DNA of 64,000 nucleotides from Histophilus somni (GTDB taxonomy: Bacteria; Pseudomonadota; Gammaproteobacteria; Enterobacterales; Pasteurellaceae): the NCBI RefSeq assembly GCF_014202395.1, contig NZ_JACHGQ010000010.1:18046-82045 (forward strand). Reading direction: 5' to 3'. Below, one piece after another: positions 53,867 through 63,949 of the stretch. Position 1 is the stretch's first letter, and each line of letters starts with the position of its first letter. Both the position numbers and the translations under genes were made by a program. Under the pieces are notes generated by a model that saw nothing but the letters and a program-made list of their open reading frames with translations, was not told the DNA's origin and ran no database searches.

Positions 53867-56800
53867 TTACCACGCCCAGCCGATACCGACACCACCACCG
53901 AAATCGCCGGTTGAGGTGCTGTTGCCGTGTAGTTTCAACATAATTTTACCGTTGTCACTCACACGAGAGTAGCCCAAAGCCACCGCACTTTGCCCTCTAT
54001 AGGTACCCGCAGAGACTGCAAGTGCTGATTTACCCGGCATCGCAATCGTTGGCAATGCAGCCGCCGCATTTGCACCGGCAATTCCTGATTGCAAGCGTTT
54101 GTTGTTGGCACTGATCACATTATCCAAGCGGTTGACAGCGGCACTGAGTTGACCATCCACATATTTCTTATTCACCACCGCACTTCCACTGGTTGTTGGT
54201 TTAATATCCGGTACGGTAATAATACCGTTTTCACCATCAATCTTAATTTCACCGTTTGCTCCGGTTACGGTTAAGCCGTTTTTATTAAGAACAGCTTTTG
54301 GCATTGGATTTTGCTGATTTTGTGCTACGTTGTCAGCAAAGGTAAGGCTTTCAGCGGTTATTGTGGCTTTATTGTTTTTACCTTTATCTTCCAACATGAT
54401 ATTGTCCGCACCATAAGTTGCCGATTTGTCTTTGTTGCTACCATTTTTGTTGACAACAGTTAAGCCCTCGCTATTTAACGTCGATTTTTTACCGCCCTCC
54501 TCTTTGGTTTCGAAGGCTTTCATATTTTTCAAGGTATCCGACAGTTTTATTTCTAAGCCGTCTTTGGCTGTATTGGTTTCTACCTTAATGTTACCAGCGG
54601 CACTACTAAATGAACTTGTAGTTTGACCGTTTTGAGTTTCCTCTTCCCCTTTAATAGTTAAGGTATCGCTGATTTTTCTGACCACATCATCGCCCTGATT
54701 TCCTTTAAATCTCAACCCAGCTTGTGCAACCGCTTTTAAATCAGCGAGATTAGCCGCTTTGTGCAGGTCTTGTTCTGTCATTTTTTGCCCTTGCTGGCTA
54801 CTTATGCCGTTGGAAACCAGTTTTTTCACTAGATCAAGGGATTTACCTTGTTTTTCAGATTCAGACTTACCTTTCATACTATCATTATCAATTCCCAAGG
54901 CGGATTTTAGATTTTTGATGGCAACAGGGTCATGAGCCTTACCTCCATTTTGAGGTTTACCGCCTAAAGTGATTGATTTTTTATGTTCATCATCATATTT
55001 CACCGTCACTTTATCCAGTTTATCCACATAGTTTTTATTCACCGCACTCGTGCCGTCAGAATTTGCTTCTAAATCTTTCAGACCAGTGATTTTTCCTGTG
55101 CCAATGCTAGATTTACCATCACTTGTTTTCTTGGCTGAGAACTCTATTGAAGGTCCGTTATTAGGATCAAGTGAATCTAAACTTTTTGGATCCGCTGGTT
55201 TTGCACCTGCTTTAATAGTGATTGATGCTGTATCGGCAAATGGATTTGCTCCGCCTGTGTTATTCGCCCCTTGTGGCGTGAGTGAAATACCCTCTTTATC
55301 AATTTTCACTTTAGAACCTGTTGTTCCAACTTGGAAAGTCGCCCCATCAGTTGGATCTAACGTCAGTTTAGTGACTTCTCCATTTCCGCCCGCACTTCCA
55401 TCTTTAGGTTTAGAGGAAATCGAGGTGATGTTTTTCAATTCCTCAGTCGTGCCAATGGTTACCACTGCCGTTGTTGGGGTAGTGGTAGTTGGTGTACTTG
55501 TTGGCGTTGTCGTAGCCATGCCTGCACCATTTGAACCACCTGACGAAGCCATACTATTTGAACCACCGCCGTTTGAACCTGCACCACCTGATGAACTGCT
55601 TGGAGCTGCTGATGATGCTGGTGCTGGAGCAGCTGGTGTTGGAGCCGGTGCGGAAGCAACCGCACTAGCTGAACTCATACCTGCACTTGCTTGTGTTGTA
55701 CTATCATTTCCATCTTTTACAGTTACTTGGATATTCTGTCCGTTCGTAAACTTCAAAGTGTCGCCACGACCGATTTCGATAGGCTTACCACTACCATTTT
55801 CAACCTTGAACTTAAATTTATTTAACGCTTGTTCAAGGTATCCTTTGGTAATGAGGTCATTTTCACCAACTGTACTTCCGCTTGCACCACTTCCGCTACC
55901 TGTGCCATTCTCATACATTTGTTTTTGAGAAAGCGTAACCTTTTCAAACATTGGTGCATTTTTAAACCCGATTTCGATTTTGGCGTTTCCACTCTCGTTG
56001 GTATATCGAGTGATTAAATTATCACCTTTAAACTCAGCAATATTTGGTTGTGATGAAGTCCCCGCCGGAGTTGGTGTAGCAGACGAACCAGCCTGATTCA
56101 TATCTAAACGCACAATGCTAAGGGTCGAACCAAGATAGTGCGGTGTGTTTTGAGTGCCATTTGTTCCCGCACTTGGCATATCGCCTTTGAATGTCAAGCC
56201 CTTGTTAATAGCCGTAATGCTTTCATTAATAGCTTCTCTAAAAGTGTATTTTGCTTGTGCTTGTTCTTTTGGCGTTCTCGTATATTGAACAGCAGTAAAC
56301 GTGGATTTTTTGAAACCATCTTCACTATCATGTTTCTCTGCTCCAAGTACATCAAAACCTAATTTACCAAAAACGCTAATCACTTCCGCAAGCTGTCCGC
56401 CGTTGATGGCATCGGTTGAGCCTGTTTCGACTTTACCTGCGGCAACGTTGGTGATAATCCGCTCGCTACCCTTATCCCCTACACTGACTACGGTTTTGTC
56501 TTTTGTCATACCAGAAGACGTTCCTGCACCTGTCCAAGTGATTTTTACTTGACCTTGTCCAGTAGTTTGTGTAATGCCTGTTGGTGCAATCTGCTTCTCT
56601 TTCGCCTTAGAGTTTTTACCCAACGCAATGGAATCGCCTGCATTTTCTTCAACTGTCGCACCCTCACCAACGGCGACCGCACCTGCGGCGTTTTCTGCAA
56701 CATTCGCACCGTGACCAACTACCACCGCACTTGCGGATTTAGAATTTGCATGTTTACCGATAATTACAGATTTTGTTGCATTTGTTATTGACAGTGGGCT

Positions 56801-59800
56801 ATTGCTATTATCTTCTCCATTGCCGATTACAATTAAATCTGTATTGTTATTTCCTACATTAAGATTACTTCCTAAGGCAAGAACATTATTACCGGAACCA
56901 TTTATTGTTATTTTGTTTCCTAATGCGGTTGACCATTTAGAATTTGTGATTTTGGTTTCTCCTGCTACTCCCAGTGCTATTGAAGAATCGGCACCGGTTA
57001 ATATCTTCGTCCCATAACCCAATACCAACGTTTGTTCAGATTTAGACTCAGCCTTATTACCAATTACAACAGAATATTTTGCATCATGGGCTTTTGCTCC
57101 ATTACCAATTACAACTAGGCTATCATTTTTATTGCCATTACTGCCGTTAGAAGACGAGGTTACATTAATATTCGACCCCAAGGCGACAATATCATTTCCG
57201 CCTGAAACGTTGTTTTTATTACCGATGGAGATTGCCCATTCGGCGTTTTGTAAACTACCTTTATCATTATCTTTAGTCGCTGAAATCGCAATGGAGTTTT
57301 TAGCACCTGCACCCACTACCGTGCCGTGTCCTATCGCTACGCCATATTCCGATTTCACCTCCGCACCGCTACCCAATGCGACCGCACTTGTAGCGTTGGA
57401 CTCTGTTTTAGTGTTTACACCGATAGCAATTGATTTATCGCCTTTAGCTCCATCGTTGTTGTAGTTGTCTCCATTTGAAGTTCCATTTCCTTTCACCGAC
57501 AAATAATGCAATTGTGAAGCGGTTAATTGTTTGACAGTAACAGCATCGCCATCACTCTTTCCATCTGCCAAGCCAGTAATTTTGACTTTGTCACCATCTG
57601 CTTTGGTAAAAGTTAATTCACTTCCACCGACTTTTAATACCGCTGAATTTCCACCACTTGTACCGCTTGCACCATTTGCAAACGTTAAAACATTATCAGT
57701 ATCTTTCCCGATAGAGGTAATGCCTTTCAAATCCTTATTCAAAGCGATTTCCAAAATGCCTGTATCTTTCGCTGTGGTAAAGATATTTTGATGGGTATCT
57801 ACACCGTTTTGCCCCGCACTTGAAGCTGAACTTGAACCCGCACTTGTTGTTGGTTTTGAAGCAGGACCTGTCGCTCCCTTAATCGTCAAGGTTGAGCCGA
57901 GTTTGAGATCTTTTGGTCCTCCGCTATCTCCATCAAATTTAAGCCCTTTATTAATTGCTGTAATAGTTTCATTAATAGCTTCTCTAAAAGTGGATTTAGT
58001 TCCATTGGTATTTCCGTGATAATCAACTTTGGCAAATGTTGATTGTTTAAAGCCGTCTTTGTCAGCATCGGCTTTTTCAGCTCCCAATACATTTATCCCT
58101 AAATTAGCAAAGACATCAATTACACTCTTAAGTTGTCCGCCGTTAATCGCATCGGTTGAACCAACGGCAACATTACCAGCGGCAACATGCGTAATAATGC
58201 GTTCAGCGTTTGTATTACCAACACTAATGACTTCTTTCATATCAGTAGGATCTGTAGTTTTAGAAGCCCCTGCTGTTGTCCAGCTAAATTTGACTTCATC
58301 TTTTCCTGCATTCGGTATAATTCCACTAGGTGCGGTCTTTTTCGTCTCTAGTTTTGAATTTTTACCCAACGCAAAGGAATTATCGCCGTTGTTAGTAGTG
58401 CCGACATTGATAATATCGACTTTATTTTTCGTGCTATCCGTCAAAGAAAACACAATTTCTTTACTATTGCCAGTACCATTTTTCGCTTCGCTGGTTAAAT
58501 ACGTTCCATCACCCTTAATCGTGATTTTATCGCCGAGTGAGGCTTTAACGTCACCGCCAGTATTCCCTGCAAAGGTCAAGCCTTTAGTCACAATCGCTTT
58601 AGCGACTTCGGACAGGTCTTTCACATTGACGGCGTTGTTGCCGATACTTGTACCGCTATTGCCACCGCTAGTCGCACCATCAGGGTTTCCTGAGAGGACT
58701 TTTTCAATAATGCCAGCATTTCCGTTTCCAGTACTGGTACCATTTAACCCTAAACCACTCGCTAAGTTAGTGAGTTTTTTGCTATTTAAATCTAAACCGC
58801 TGTCACTAAAGGTATAGCTTGCTTTATTGGTACCCACTTTAATGGTGGCACCTGCATTGTCTACGACAATGCTTGAACCGTCTTTCGTGCTTTCTAAGGT
58901 AGCTTTACCGTCCTCAAGTTTTAATGCTGCTTTGTCGTTTCCTTTACTAATTTCAGACACGCCACTGAATTTACCATCGGCTAGGGTAACCTCTGAACTA
59001 CCTGCCTTGAAAGTAATTTTGTTATCACTTCCATTACTTCCACCCAAAGCAATTTTCGCCTTCTCGCCATTGGCAATAGACGCAATACCTTTTAAGTTTT
59101 TAGACAATTTAATTTCTAGGGTATCTGCTTTGCCATTTGTACCGTTTTTCTTCGCCACGATAATATTATCAGGTGCGGTTGTAATTTGAGTTGTTGCAGT
59201 TGTTCCTGATGCTGAAGTTGCTGTTTCTCCAACTATTTTCAACGTCTCGCCCAGTTTTCTAGTAACATCTTGACTGTCATTTCCTTGGAACTTCAAGCCT
59301 TTTTCCACAAGGGCTTTCGCCACTTCGGATAAGTCTTTTACATTGATGGCATTGTTGGAAATTTTGTTGCCGTTGTTATTACCTTTATCAGGATCGCCAG
59401 CAAGAACATTGGCAATAACTGTACTATTATTTCCGGCATTTCCACCAGTACCGCTAGCATCTGTCAATCCTAAACCGCTCGCAAGTGCGGTGATTTTTTT
59501 ATTACCAACATGGAATCCTTTTGGATCAAAGGTGTAGCTCGCACCATTTGAAAGAATGACAACATTGGTATTCGCATTATTGCCTTTACTATTTTCATTA
59601 AACTTAATTTCAGTTTTTACTTTTGTGCCACCATTACCGCCATTCACCTCCTTACCGGCAATCGAAGCAATCTCTTTTAATGCCTCATTGACATTAAACT
59701 TAACAACACCGTTACTTTCCACTACAGCGGTTGTGTTTGTACCATCTTTAAAATTCAAACCATCGCTTAATTTGACGGTATAATCACCCGAACCATTCGC

Positions 59801-62800
59801 CTTGTATTTAATGACTTGGTCGGTAATTTTTCCCTCTATACTGGTTTTTACTGCTGTAATAGCTTTCTCGTTTTTATCCGCTTTAGTAGCCGTATCATCA
59901 ATTTTTTTCGTGATTTTCTCATCTAGCCCAATTTTGATCGTATCTTCACCCTCAACAGAGGTTTTAATTTGATCAGTAGTGCCTTTCACTTTCAATGTAC
60001 CCGTTTTTAATGACAAGGTTTTTTCAGCGTTACTGTCTGTGTCAAATTTCAAGTCTGAGCTGAAATTTTTAAATTTATCATCAACATATTTTTTAGTGGT
60101 TAAAGTCATTTCAGGACTTTTATCAGTAACATTTTCAGTTACTGTTACTTTTTCAAAACGTGGATCTTTTTTAATTCCAATTCGGAATACTCCTTGCTTC
60201 TTACCGTAATTAGTCTTTATGTTGTCACTGACAAAATCACCATTATCAATAACACCGGATTGTATTGTTATTTTTTCTCCCAAATATCTTGTACCTTCAG
60301 TAGTTGTTCCATCACTAAAAATAAAACCACTATTAATTTTTGTGATGTTAGCGTCAATAGCCTCTTTAAATGTTTTTTCTACTGCTGTATTAGTACCACT
60401 ACTACTTGTTTTCAATTGGTTAAATGTTGATTTCGTAAATCCACCTGAATTTACTGTCGCACCCAATACATTTGTTGCTAAATTCTTTAATTGTCCAAAA
60501 TTGGCTGCATCGGTGTCGTCTGTTCCGTTTGCTAAACCGGTGATTTTTTTGCTGTTTAAAGTCAAGCCATTGTTTGTAAAATCAATTTTCGCACCGCCAG
60601 TTTTACCAGTAATTGAGGAAATGCCTGTTAAAGCCTCTTTAAGTGAAATTTTTACTTCGGTACCAGTAGTGGCATTTGTAGAGATATTTCCTTCTCCTTT
60701 AATATCCAGTTTGTTAGTTGCTTTAAAGCTTCCAGTATTGCCAGTTACGGTAAAACTCGTGACAACTTTGCTGAATTTGTCATCGACGTATTTTTTGTTG
60801 ACGGCGTGATTCTTATCTGTAGGATCTTTAGTAATTTTTACAGTATTAAATTCAGGATCGTCTTTTAAGCCGATGGTGAATGTTGCTTTACTGTTGCTTG
60901 ATGTATTATCAAGTTTTACCTTTAAGTTTGCTCCCTTATGAGTTTGTGCAATATCTCCCGCCTTTATCTCCAATGTAGATCCTAAATAGTATTTACTAGT
61001 TCCTGCGTTAGTATTTGTTCCATCACTAAACTTATATCCTTTGTTAATAGCATTAATCGTATCTGTTAAAGCTTCTTTAAAATTTTTTCTAACGCCCGCA
61101 GTATGTGGTGGTGTGTCTATATATTCTACCCCTGTAAAACTAGGGCTATCAAATTTTAGTCCATCAGCGTTTACAGATACCCCCAAAATATCGCCTATAT
61201 TTTTAAGCTGATTCCCCGTAATCGCTTGATCGGAGTTTAGTTCAATTTTGCCGTCTTTTAAATTGCCGAATTGGATTTTGTTACCAAGATCTTTTGTTCC
61301 TATTTTTTCATCGAAGCCTTTTGCTCCGACTAATACGTTGGCTTCAGGAATTGCCGGAGAATTTGCTAACGGTTCGCCGGTTTGGGTGTTGACTTTGTAG
61401 AATTTACCGTCACCAGCTGATTTTACCAGCTTCACTTTCTTGCCGCCTTCTTCGGTGTAGTAAACAACAAGTCCTTCTTTTTTAACATAATATAATGCTC
61501 TTAGTTGTCCTACAGTGGCGGCATCACTATCCAACGCGCCCGGTGCGACATTCACTATTCTACGCAATCCAACATGATTTTTATTTCCTTTAGATGAACC
61601 GGGACCGCCCTTTGCATCTTTTGTCGTATCCCAACCCCCAACGGAAATAACCCCTGCCGATGTATCCGTTTCAATTCTATAACTGGAACCTTCCGGTACA
61701 TATCCCTCTAAACTAGAGGCATTTGTTCCAGTTAAACTGGCTGTTGCTTTATCTGTATCATCTTTATAAAAGTAATTCGTTGTTGATCTATATCCTAAAG
61801 CGACTGAATTTTCGGATGATGAGCTTGAATTATTCCCCAATGCGACTGAGTTTTTAGCATTTTCATTAATCTTAGAATCATTTCCCAGTGCCATAGATGA
61901 TTCTGAAAAAGCAGATGAACCATATCCTATGGCAATTGAATTATCTTTCTTAACCCCAACTCCGGAGCCTATCCCAATTGAACCAGCTCCTAATATTGTT
62001 GTACCGGTTCCGATAGCAACCGAGTTTTCTTTATGTACGTTTGTTCCAATACCTATGGCTATTGTATTGGTTGCATATTGTCCAACATTATTTAATGCCC
62101 CTAAGACGACCGAATTAGCACCCCTGACATAAGAGGCACTACCTATGGCTATGGTATTATCTCCATTATTTGAAATGTGATAACCCAAGGATATTGCATG
62201 ATCTCCTTGTTTTTTCGTTTTCTTTATATCTTCTGTAGTGGTGATTTCTATCTGAGATTCTTTTTCATAGTCAAATTTATTTGCCTGTTCAATTTTAGTT
62301 ATTAAGTCGCTTATTTTATTCTGTCCATTAAAATGATTGGCAGGAAATCCATACTTAACAATTTCATTGTTATCTCCCACTTTAAGATCATTAATATCAG
62401 TAGTTACAGTTTTAAAATGAGGATCTTGATTTTCATTGACAGTACCAAGCTTGGTTTCTTGCATAATTTGAGTTCTGAATTTCTCAGCTGACATACTCGT
62501 TAATTCTGCATTCGACGATACATTAGGACCTATCGCTATTGAACCCCTTCCCACTGCTTTTGCTCCGGAACCAAAGGATAATGATCCTTCTGTGGTTGAT
62601 TCAGCCGCATTTCCTATGGCATAAGAATTTTTCGCAAAAACCCTTGATGAGTCACCTATTGCTGTTGCTCCGTCAGCACCTAAACCGACAAACGCACGAA
62701 CACCGACCGCCGTTGATCTATCGGCTAATGCAAATGATAATGTCCCCATAGCCAGTGAAGCATTTCCATATCCAACTGATCTTGACCCTATTGCGATTGC

Positions 62801-63667
62801 CCCCACTCCGGCTGCATAGGTTGGGGAATACATTCTATGGTCTTTTCCGTCATCTGTTCTAACATATTTTTTGGAAAAATCAGACCAATCTAATATATCG
62901 CTATACGTAACTTTATTAGATGCTCTACTTCCACTATATCCATAAATTTGTTTGATTGTCGTTTCAGGTAATCTATCTGCAAATCCGCCTTCACCGGCTT
63001 TAAGATTTGGTTCTCCATAGTTAACTTTGTTCCCATTTTCAAATATATCATCTCCTCCTATTGCGATAGATGCCCCACCAGCTGCCATAACGTCCGCACC
63101 TAAGGCTGTCCCTTGTGCTACTGCATAAACATTATTCCCTATTGCTGTTGCTTGTGCACCTTGAGCCTTACTTTCAGCTCCTAATGCAGTTCCATTGGTT
63201 CCTGCTACTATAGATTCGTATCCTACGGCTGTTGCTCCATCTCGAAGTGCTTGAGCTCCGTATCCTACAGCAACCAGTCCTTCTCCTGTTGCTTTAGTTT
63301 TATCTCCTGCTCCTATTACTACAACTTTTTCCAACTTGGTGACTTGTCCATTTACTTTATGTAGGTCTTTTTTCCCTAACACAATATTACCATTATTATT
63401 ATTTTCTCCATATTCATTGCCCCAACCTGCTATACCTACAGTTCCTTTACTTTCATTAATAGCTAACCAAGCAGCATTTGATATAGTACTCACCCCAAAA
63501 AATCCCGCAATTACCAACACCAACGGTAAAACCTTAAACATTCGTAAAACCCCACCGCACTTTGGTTTCTCCGAACTGCTCGCCACTTGGCGATTGCTTG
63601 CCAACTCGGAAACGGCTTTACATTGACCTGTTGTAATATCGTATTTGGTTTTAAATATTTTGTTCAT
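53867..63667 (-). CDS. Giant trimeric autotransporter adhesin (YadA/Hia/Hsf type)
   Basis: This 3266-residue protein is a type Vc secreted surface adhesin. An extended signal peptide region (MNKIFKTKYDITTGQCKAV, residues 1-19) precedes a hydrophobic Sec signal ending SNA near residue 65. YadA-head beta-roll repeats (SVAIGxxA type) occupy roughly residues 100-190, 290-380, 480-660 and 2080-2370. Necks (NVAPGALDSDAATVGQL near 700; AGxVxxGSTDAINGGQL near 1830 and 2420) join heads to stalks. Residues about 2656-2742 are rich in Ala, Ser, Pro, Gly and Thr. The last 90 or so residues form the YadA membrane anchor, ending GGGVGIGWAW. The frame is intact throughout. Confidence 0.96.
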   Translation of the reverse strand: MNKIFKTKYDITTGQCKAVSELASNRQVASSSEKPKCGGVLRMFKVLPLVLVIAGFFGVSTISNAAWLAINESKGTVGIAGWGNEYGENNNNGNIVLGKKDLHKVNGQVTKLEKVVVIGAGDKTKATGEGLVAVGYGAQALRDGATAVGYESIVAGTNGTALGAESKAQGAQATAIGNNVYAVAQGTALGADVMAAGGASIAIGGDDIFENGNKVNYGEPNLKAGEGGFADRLPETTIKQIYGYSGSRASNKVTYSDILDWSDFSKKYVRTDDGKDHRMYSPTYAAGVGAIAIGSRSVGYGNASLAMGTLSFALADRSTAVGVRAFVGLGADGATAIGDSSRVFAKNSYAIGNAAESTTEGSLSFGSGAKAVGRGSIAIGPNVSSNAELTSMSAEKFRTQIMQETKLGTVNENQDPHFKTVTTDINDLKVGDNNEIVKYGFPANHFNGQNKISDLITKIEQANKFDYEKESQIEITTTEDIKKTKKQGDHAISLGYHISNNGDNTIAIGSASYVRGANSVVLGALNNVGQYATNTIAIGIGTNVHKENSVAIGTGTTILGAGSIGIGSGVGVKKDNSIAIGYGSSAFSESSMALGNDSKINENAKNSVALGNNSSSSSENSVALGYRSTTNYFYKDDTDKATASLTGTNASSLEGYVPEGSSYRIETDTSAGVISVGGWDTTKDAKGGPGSSKGNKNHVGLRRIVNVAPGALDSDAATVGQLRALYYVKKEGLVVYYTEEGGKKVKLVKSAGDGKFYKVNTQTGEPLANSPAIPEANVLVGAKGFDEKIGTKDLGNKIQFGNLKDGKIELNSDQAITGNQLKNIGDILGVSVNADGLKFDSPSFTGVEYIDTPPHTAGVRKNFKEALTDTINAINKGYKFSDGTNTNAGTSKYYLGSTLEIKAGDIAQTHKGANLKVKLDNTSSNSKATFTIGLKDDPEFNTVKITKDPTDKNHAVNKKYVDDKFSKVVTSFTVTGNTGSFKATNKLDIKGEGNISTNATTGTEVKISLKEALTGISSITGKTGGAKIDFTNNGLTLNSKKITGLANGTDDTDAANFGQLKNLATNVLGATVNSGGFTKSTFNQLKTSSSGTNTAVEKTFKEAIDANITKINSGFIFSDGTTTEGTRYLGEKITIQSGVIDNGDFVSDNIKTNYGKKQGVFRIGIKKDPRFEKVTVTENVTDKSPEMTLTTKKYVDDKFKNFSSDLKFDTDSNAEKTLSLKTGTLKVKGTTDQIKTSVEGEDTIKIGLDEKITKKIDDTATKADKNEKAITAVKTSIEGKITDQVIKYKANGSGDYTVKLSDGLNFKDGTNTTAVVESNGVVKFNVNEALKEIASIAGKEVNGGNGGTKVKTEIKFNENSKGNNANTNVVILSNGASYTFDPKGFHVGNKKITALASGLGLTDASGTGGNAGNNSTVIANVLAGDPDKGNNNGNKISNNAINVKDLSEVAKALVEKGLKFQGNDSQDVTRKLGETLKIVGETATSASGTTATTQITTAPDNIIVAKKNGTNGKADTLEIKLSKNLKGIASIANGEKAKIALGGSNGSDNKITFKAGSSEVTLADGKFSGVSEISKGNDKAALKLEDGKATLESTKDGSSIVVDNAGATIKVGTNKASYTFSDSGLDLNSKKLTNLASGLGLNGTSTGNGNAGIIEKVLSGNPDGATSGGNSGTSIGNNAVNVKDLSEVAKAIVTKGLTFAGNTGGDVKASLGDKITIKGDGTYLTSEAKNGTGNSKEIVFSLTDSTKNKVDIINVGTTNNGDNSFALGKNSKLETKKTAPSGIIPNAGKDEVKFSWTTAGASKTTDPTDMKEVISVGNTNAERIITHVAAGNVAVGSTDAINGGQLKSVIDVFANLGINVLGAEKADADKDGFKQSTFAKVDYHGNTNGTKSTFREAINETITAINKGLKFDGDSGGPKDLKLGSTLTIKGATGPASKPTTSAGSSSASSAGQNGVDTHQNIFTTAKDTGILEIALNKDLKGITSIGKDTDNVLTFANGASGTSGGNSAVLKVGGSELTFTKADGDKVKITGLADGKSDGDAVTVKQLTASQLHYLSVKGNGTSNGDNYNNDGAKGDKSIAIGVNTKTESNATSAVALGSGAEVKSEYGVAIGHGTVVGAGAKNSIAISATKDNDKGSLQNAEWAISIGNKNNVSGGNDIVALGSNINVTSSSNGSNGNKNDSLVVIGNGAKAHDAKYSVVIGNKAESKSEQTLVLGYGTKILTGADSSIALGVAGETKITNSKWSTALGNKITINGSGNNVLALGSNLNVGNNNTDLIVIGNGEDNSNSPLSITNATKSVIIGKHANSKSASAVVVGHGANVAENAAGAVAVGEGATVEENAGDSIALGKNSKAKEKQIAPTGITQTTGQGQVKITWTGAGTSSGMTKDKTVVSVGDKGSERIITNVAAGKVETGSTDAINGGQLAEVISVFGKLGFDVLGAEKHDSEDGFKKSTFTAVQYTRTPKEQAQAKYTFREAINESITAINKGLTFKGDMPSAGTNGTQNTPHYLGSTLSIVRLDMNQAGSSATPTPAGTSSQPNIAEFKGDNLITRYTNESGNAKIEIGFKNAPMFEKVTLSQKQMYENGTGSGSGASGSTVGENDLITKGYLEQALNKFKFKVENGSGKPIEIGRGDTLKFTNGQNIQVTVKDGNDSTTQASAGMSSASAVASAPAPTPAAPAPASSAAPSSSSGGAGSNGGGSNSMASSGGSNGAGMATTTPTSTPTTTTPTTAVVTIGTTEELKNITSISSKPKDGSAGGNGEVTKLTLDPTDGATFQVGTTGSKVKIDKEGISLTPQGANNTGGANPFADTASITIKAGAKPADPKSLDSLDPNNGPSIEFSAKKTSDGKSSIGTGKITGLKDLEANSDGTSAVNKNYVDKLDKVTVKYDDEHKKSITLGGKPQNGGKAHDPVAIKNLKSALGIDNDSMKGKSESEKQGKSLDLVKKLVSNGISSQQGQKMTEQDLHKAANLADLKAVAQAGLRFKGNQGDDVVRKISDTLTIKGEEETQNGQTTSSFSSAAGNIKVETNTAKDGLEIKLSDTLKNMKAFETKEEGGKKSTLNSEGLTVVNKNGSNKDKSATYGADNIMLEDKGKNNKATITAESLTFADNVAQNQQNPMPKAVLNKNGLTVTGANGEIKIDGENGIITVPDIKPTTSGSAVVNKKYVDGQLSAAVNRLDNVISANNKRLQSGIAGANAAAALPTIAMPGKSALAVSAGTYRGQSAVALGYSRVSDNGKIMLKLHGNSTSTGDFGGGVGIGWAW

Positions 63668-63949
63668 AGAATTACTCGCTTTAAAAATTATCTGTTAATT
63701 ACTTATTAAGTGGTTATTGATCGAATCTGTTATTGGTTATTTATTTATTTATTATCTCTTACTGATTATTTATTAAACTTTAGAGAGAGGGGATAACCCT
63801 AAATAGGCAACACCTTGCTTTTTAAGGCAAAGCAGAAAAAGGCGAATGATATTTTCGCCGAGGGTTTTAAAAGGGGAAATTTGGGTATGACGAGAAGTTA
63901 AAAATTTTTTAAAATTTATTTTGCAAGGTTTATAAAAAGGCGTTAGCCT
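63668..63949 (-). other. Upstream region of the autotransporter
   Basis: No gene is seen. The region holds the TTAT repeat, a hairpin GGCGAA / TTCGCC at 63841-63859, a small GGGG-ATAA-CCC dyad near 63797 and, next to the 7-bp repeat, the motif TTTGCAAGGTT that is also found beside the 8-bp tract. A clear -35/-10 pair could not be chosen in the A+T-rich background. Confidence 0.45.
63737..63755. repeat. Short TTAT tandem repeat upstream of the autotransporter
   Basis: TTAT is repeated four times plus three bases, about 70-90 bases upstream of the autotransporter start, in its probable promoter region. The tract is short, so its instability is uncertain. Confidence 0.7.

Noticed and set aside
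53736..53972. A 78-codon plus-strand ORF over the end of the autotransporter gene
   Set aside because: It overlaps the conserved membrane-anchor codons and the inverted repeat. No ribosome site and no recognisable product.
55050..55928. A 292-codon plus-strand ORF opposite the autotransporter
   Set aside because: It mirrors repetitive, stop-poor codons of the adhesin gene. Many such open stretches occur on this strand. There is no ribosome site or domain.
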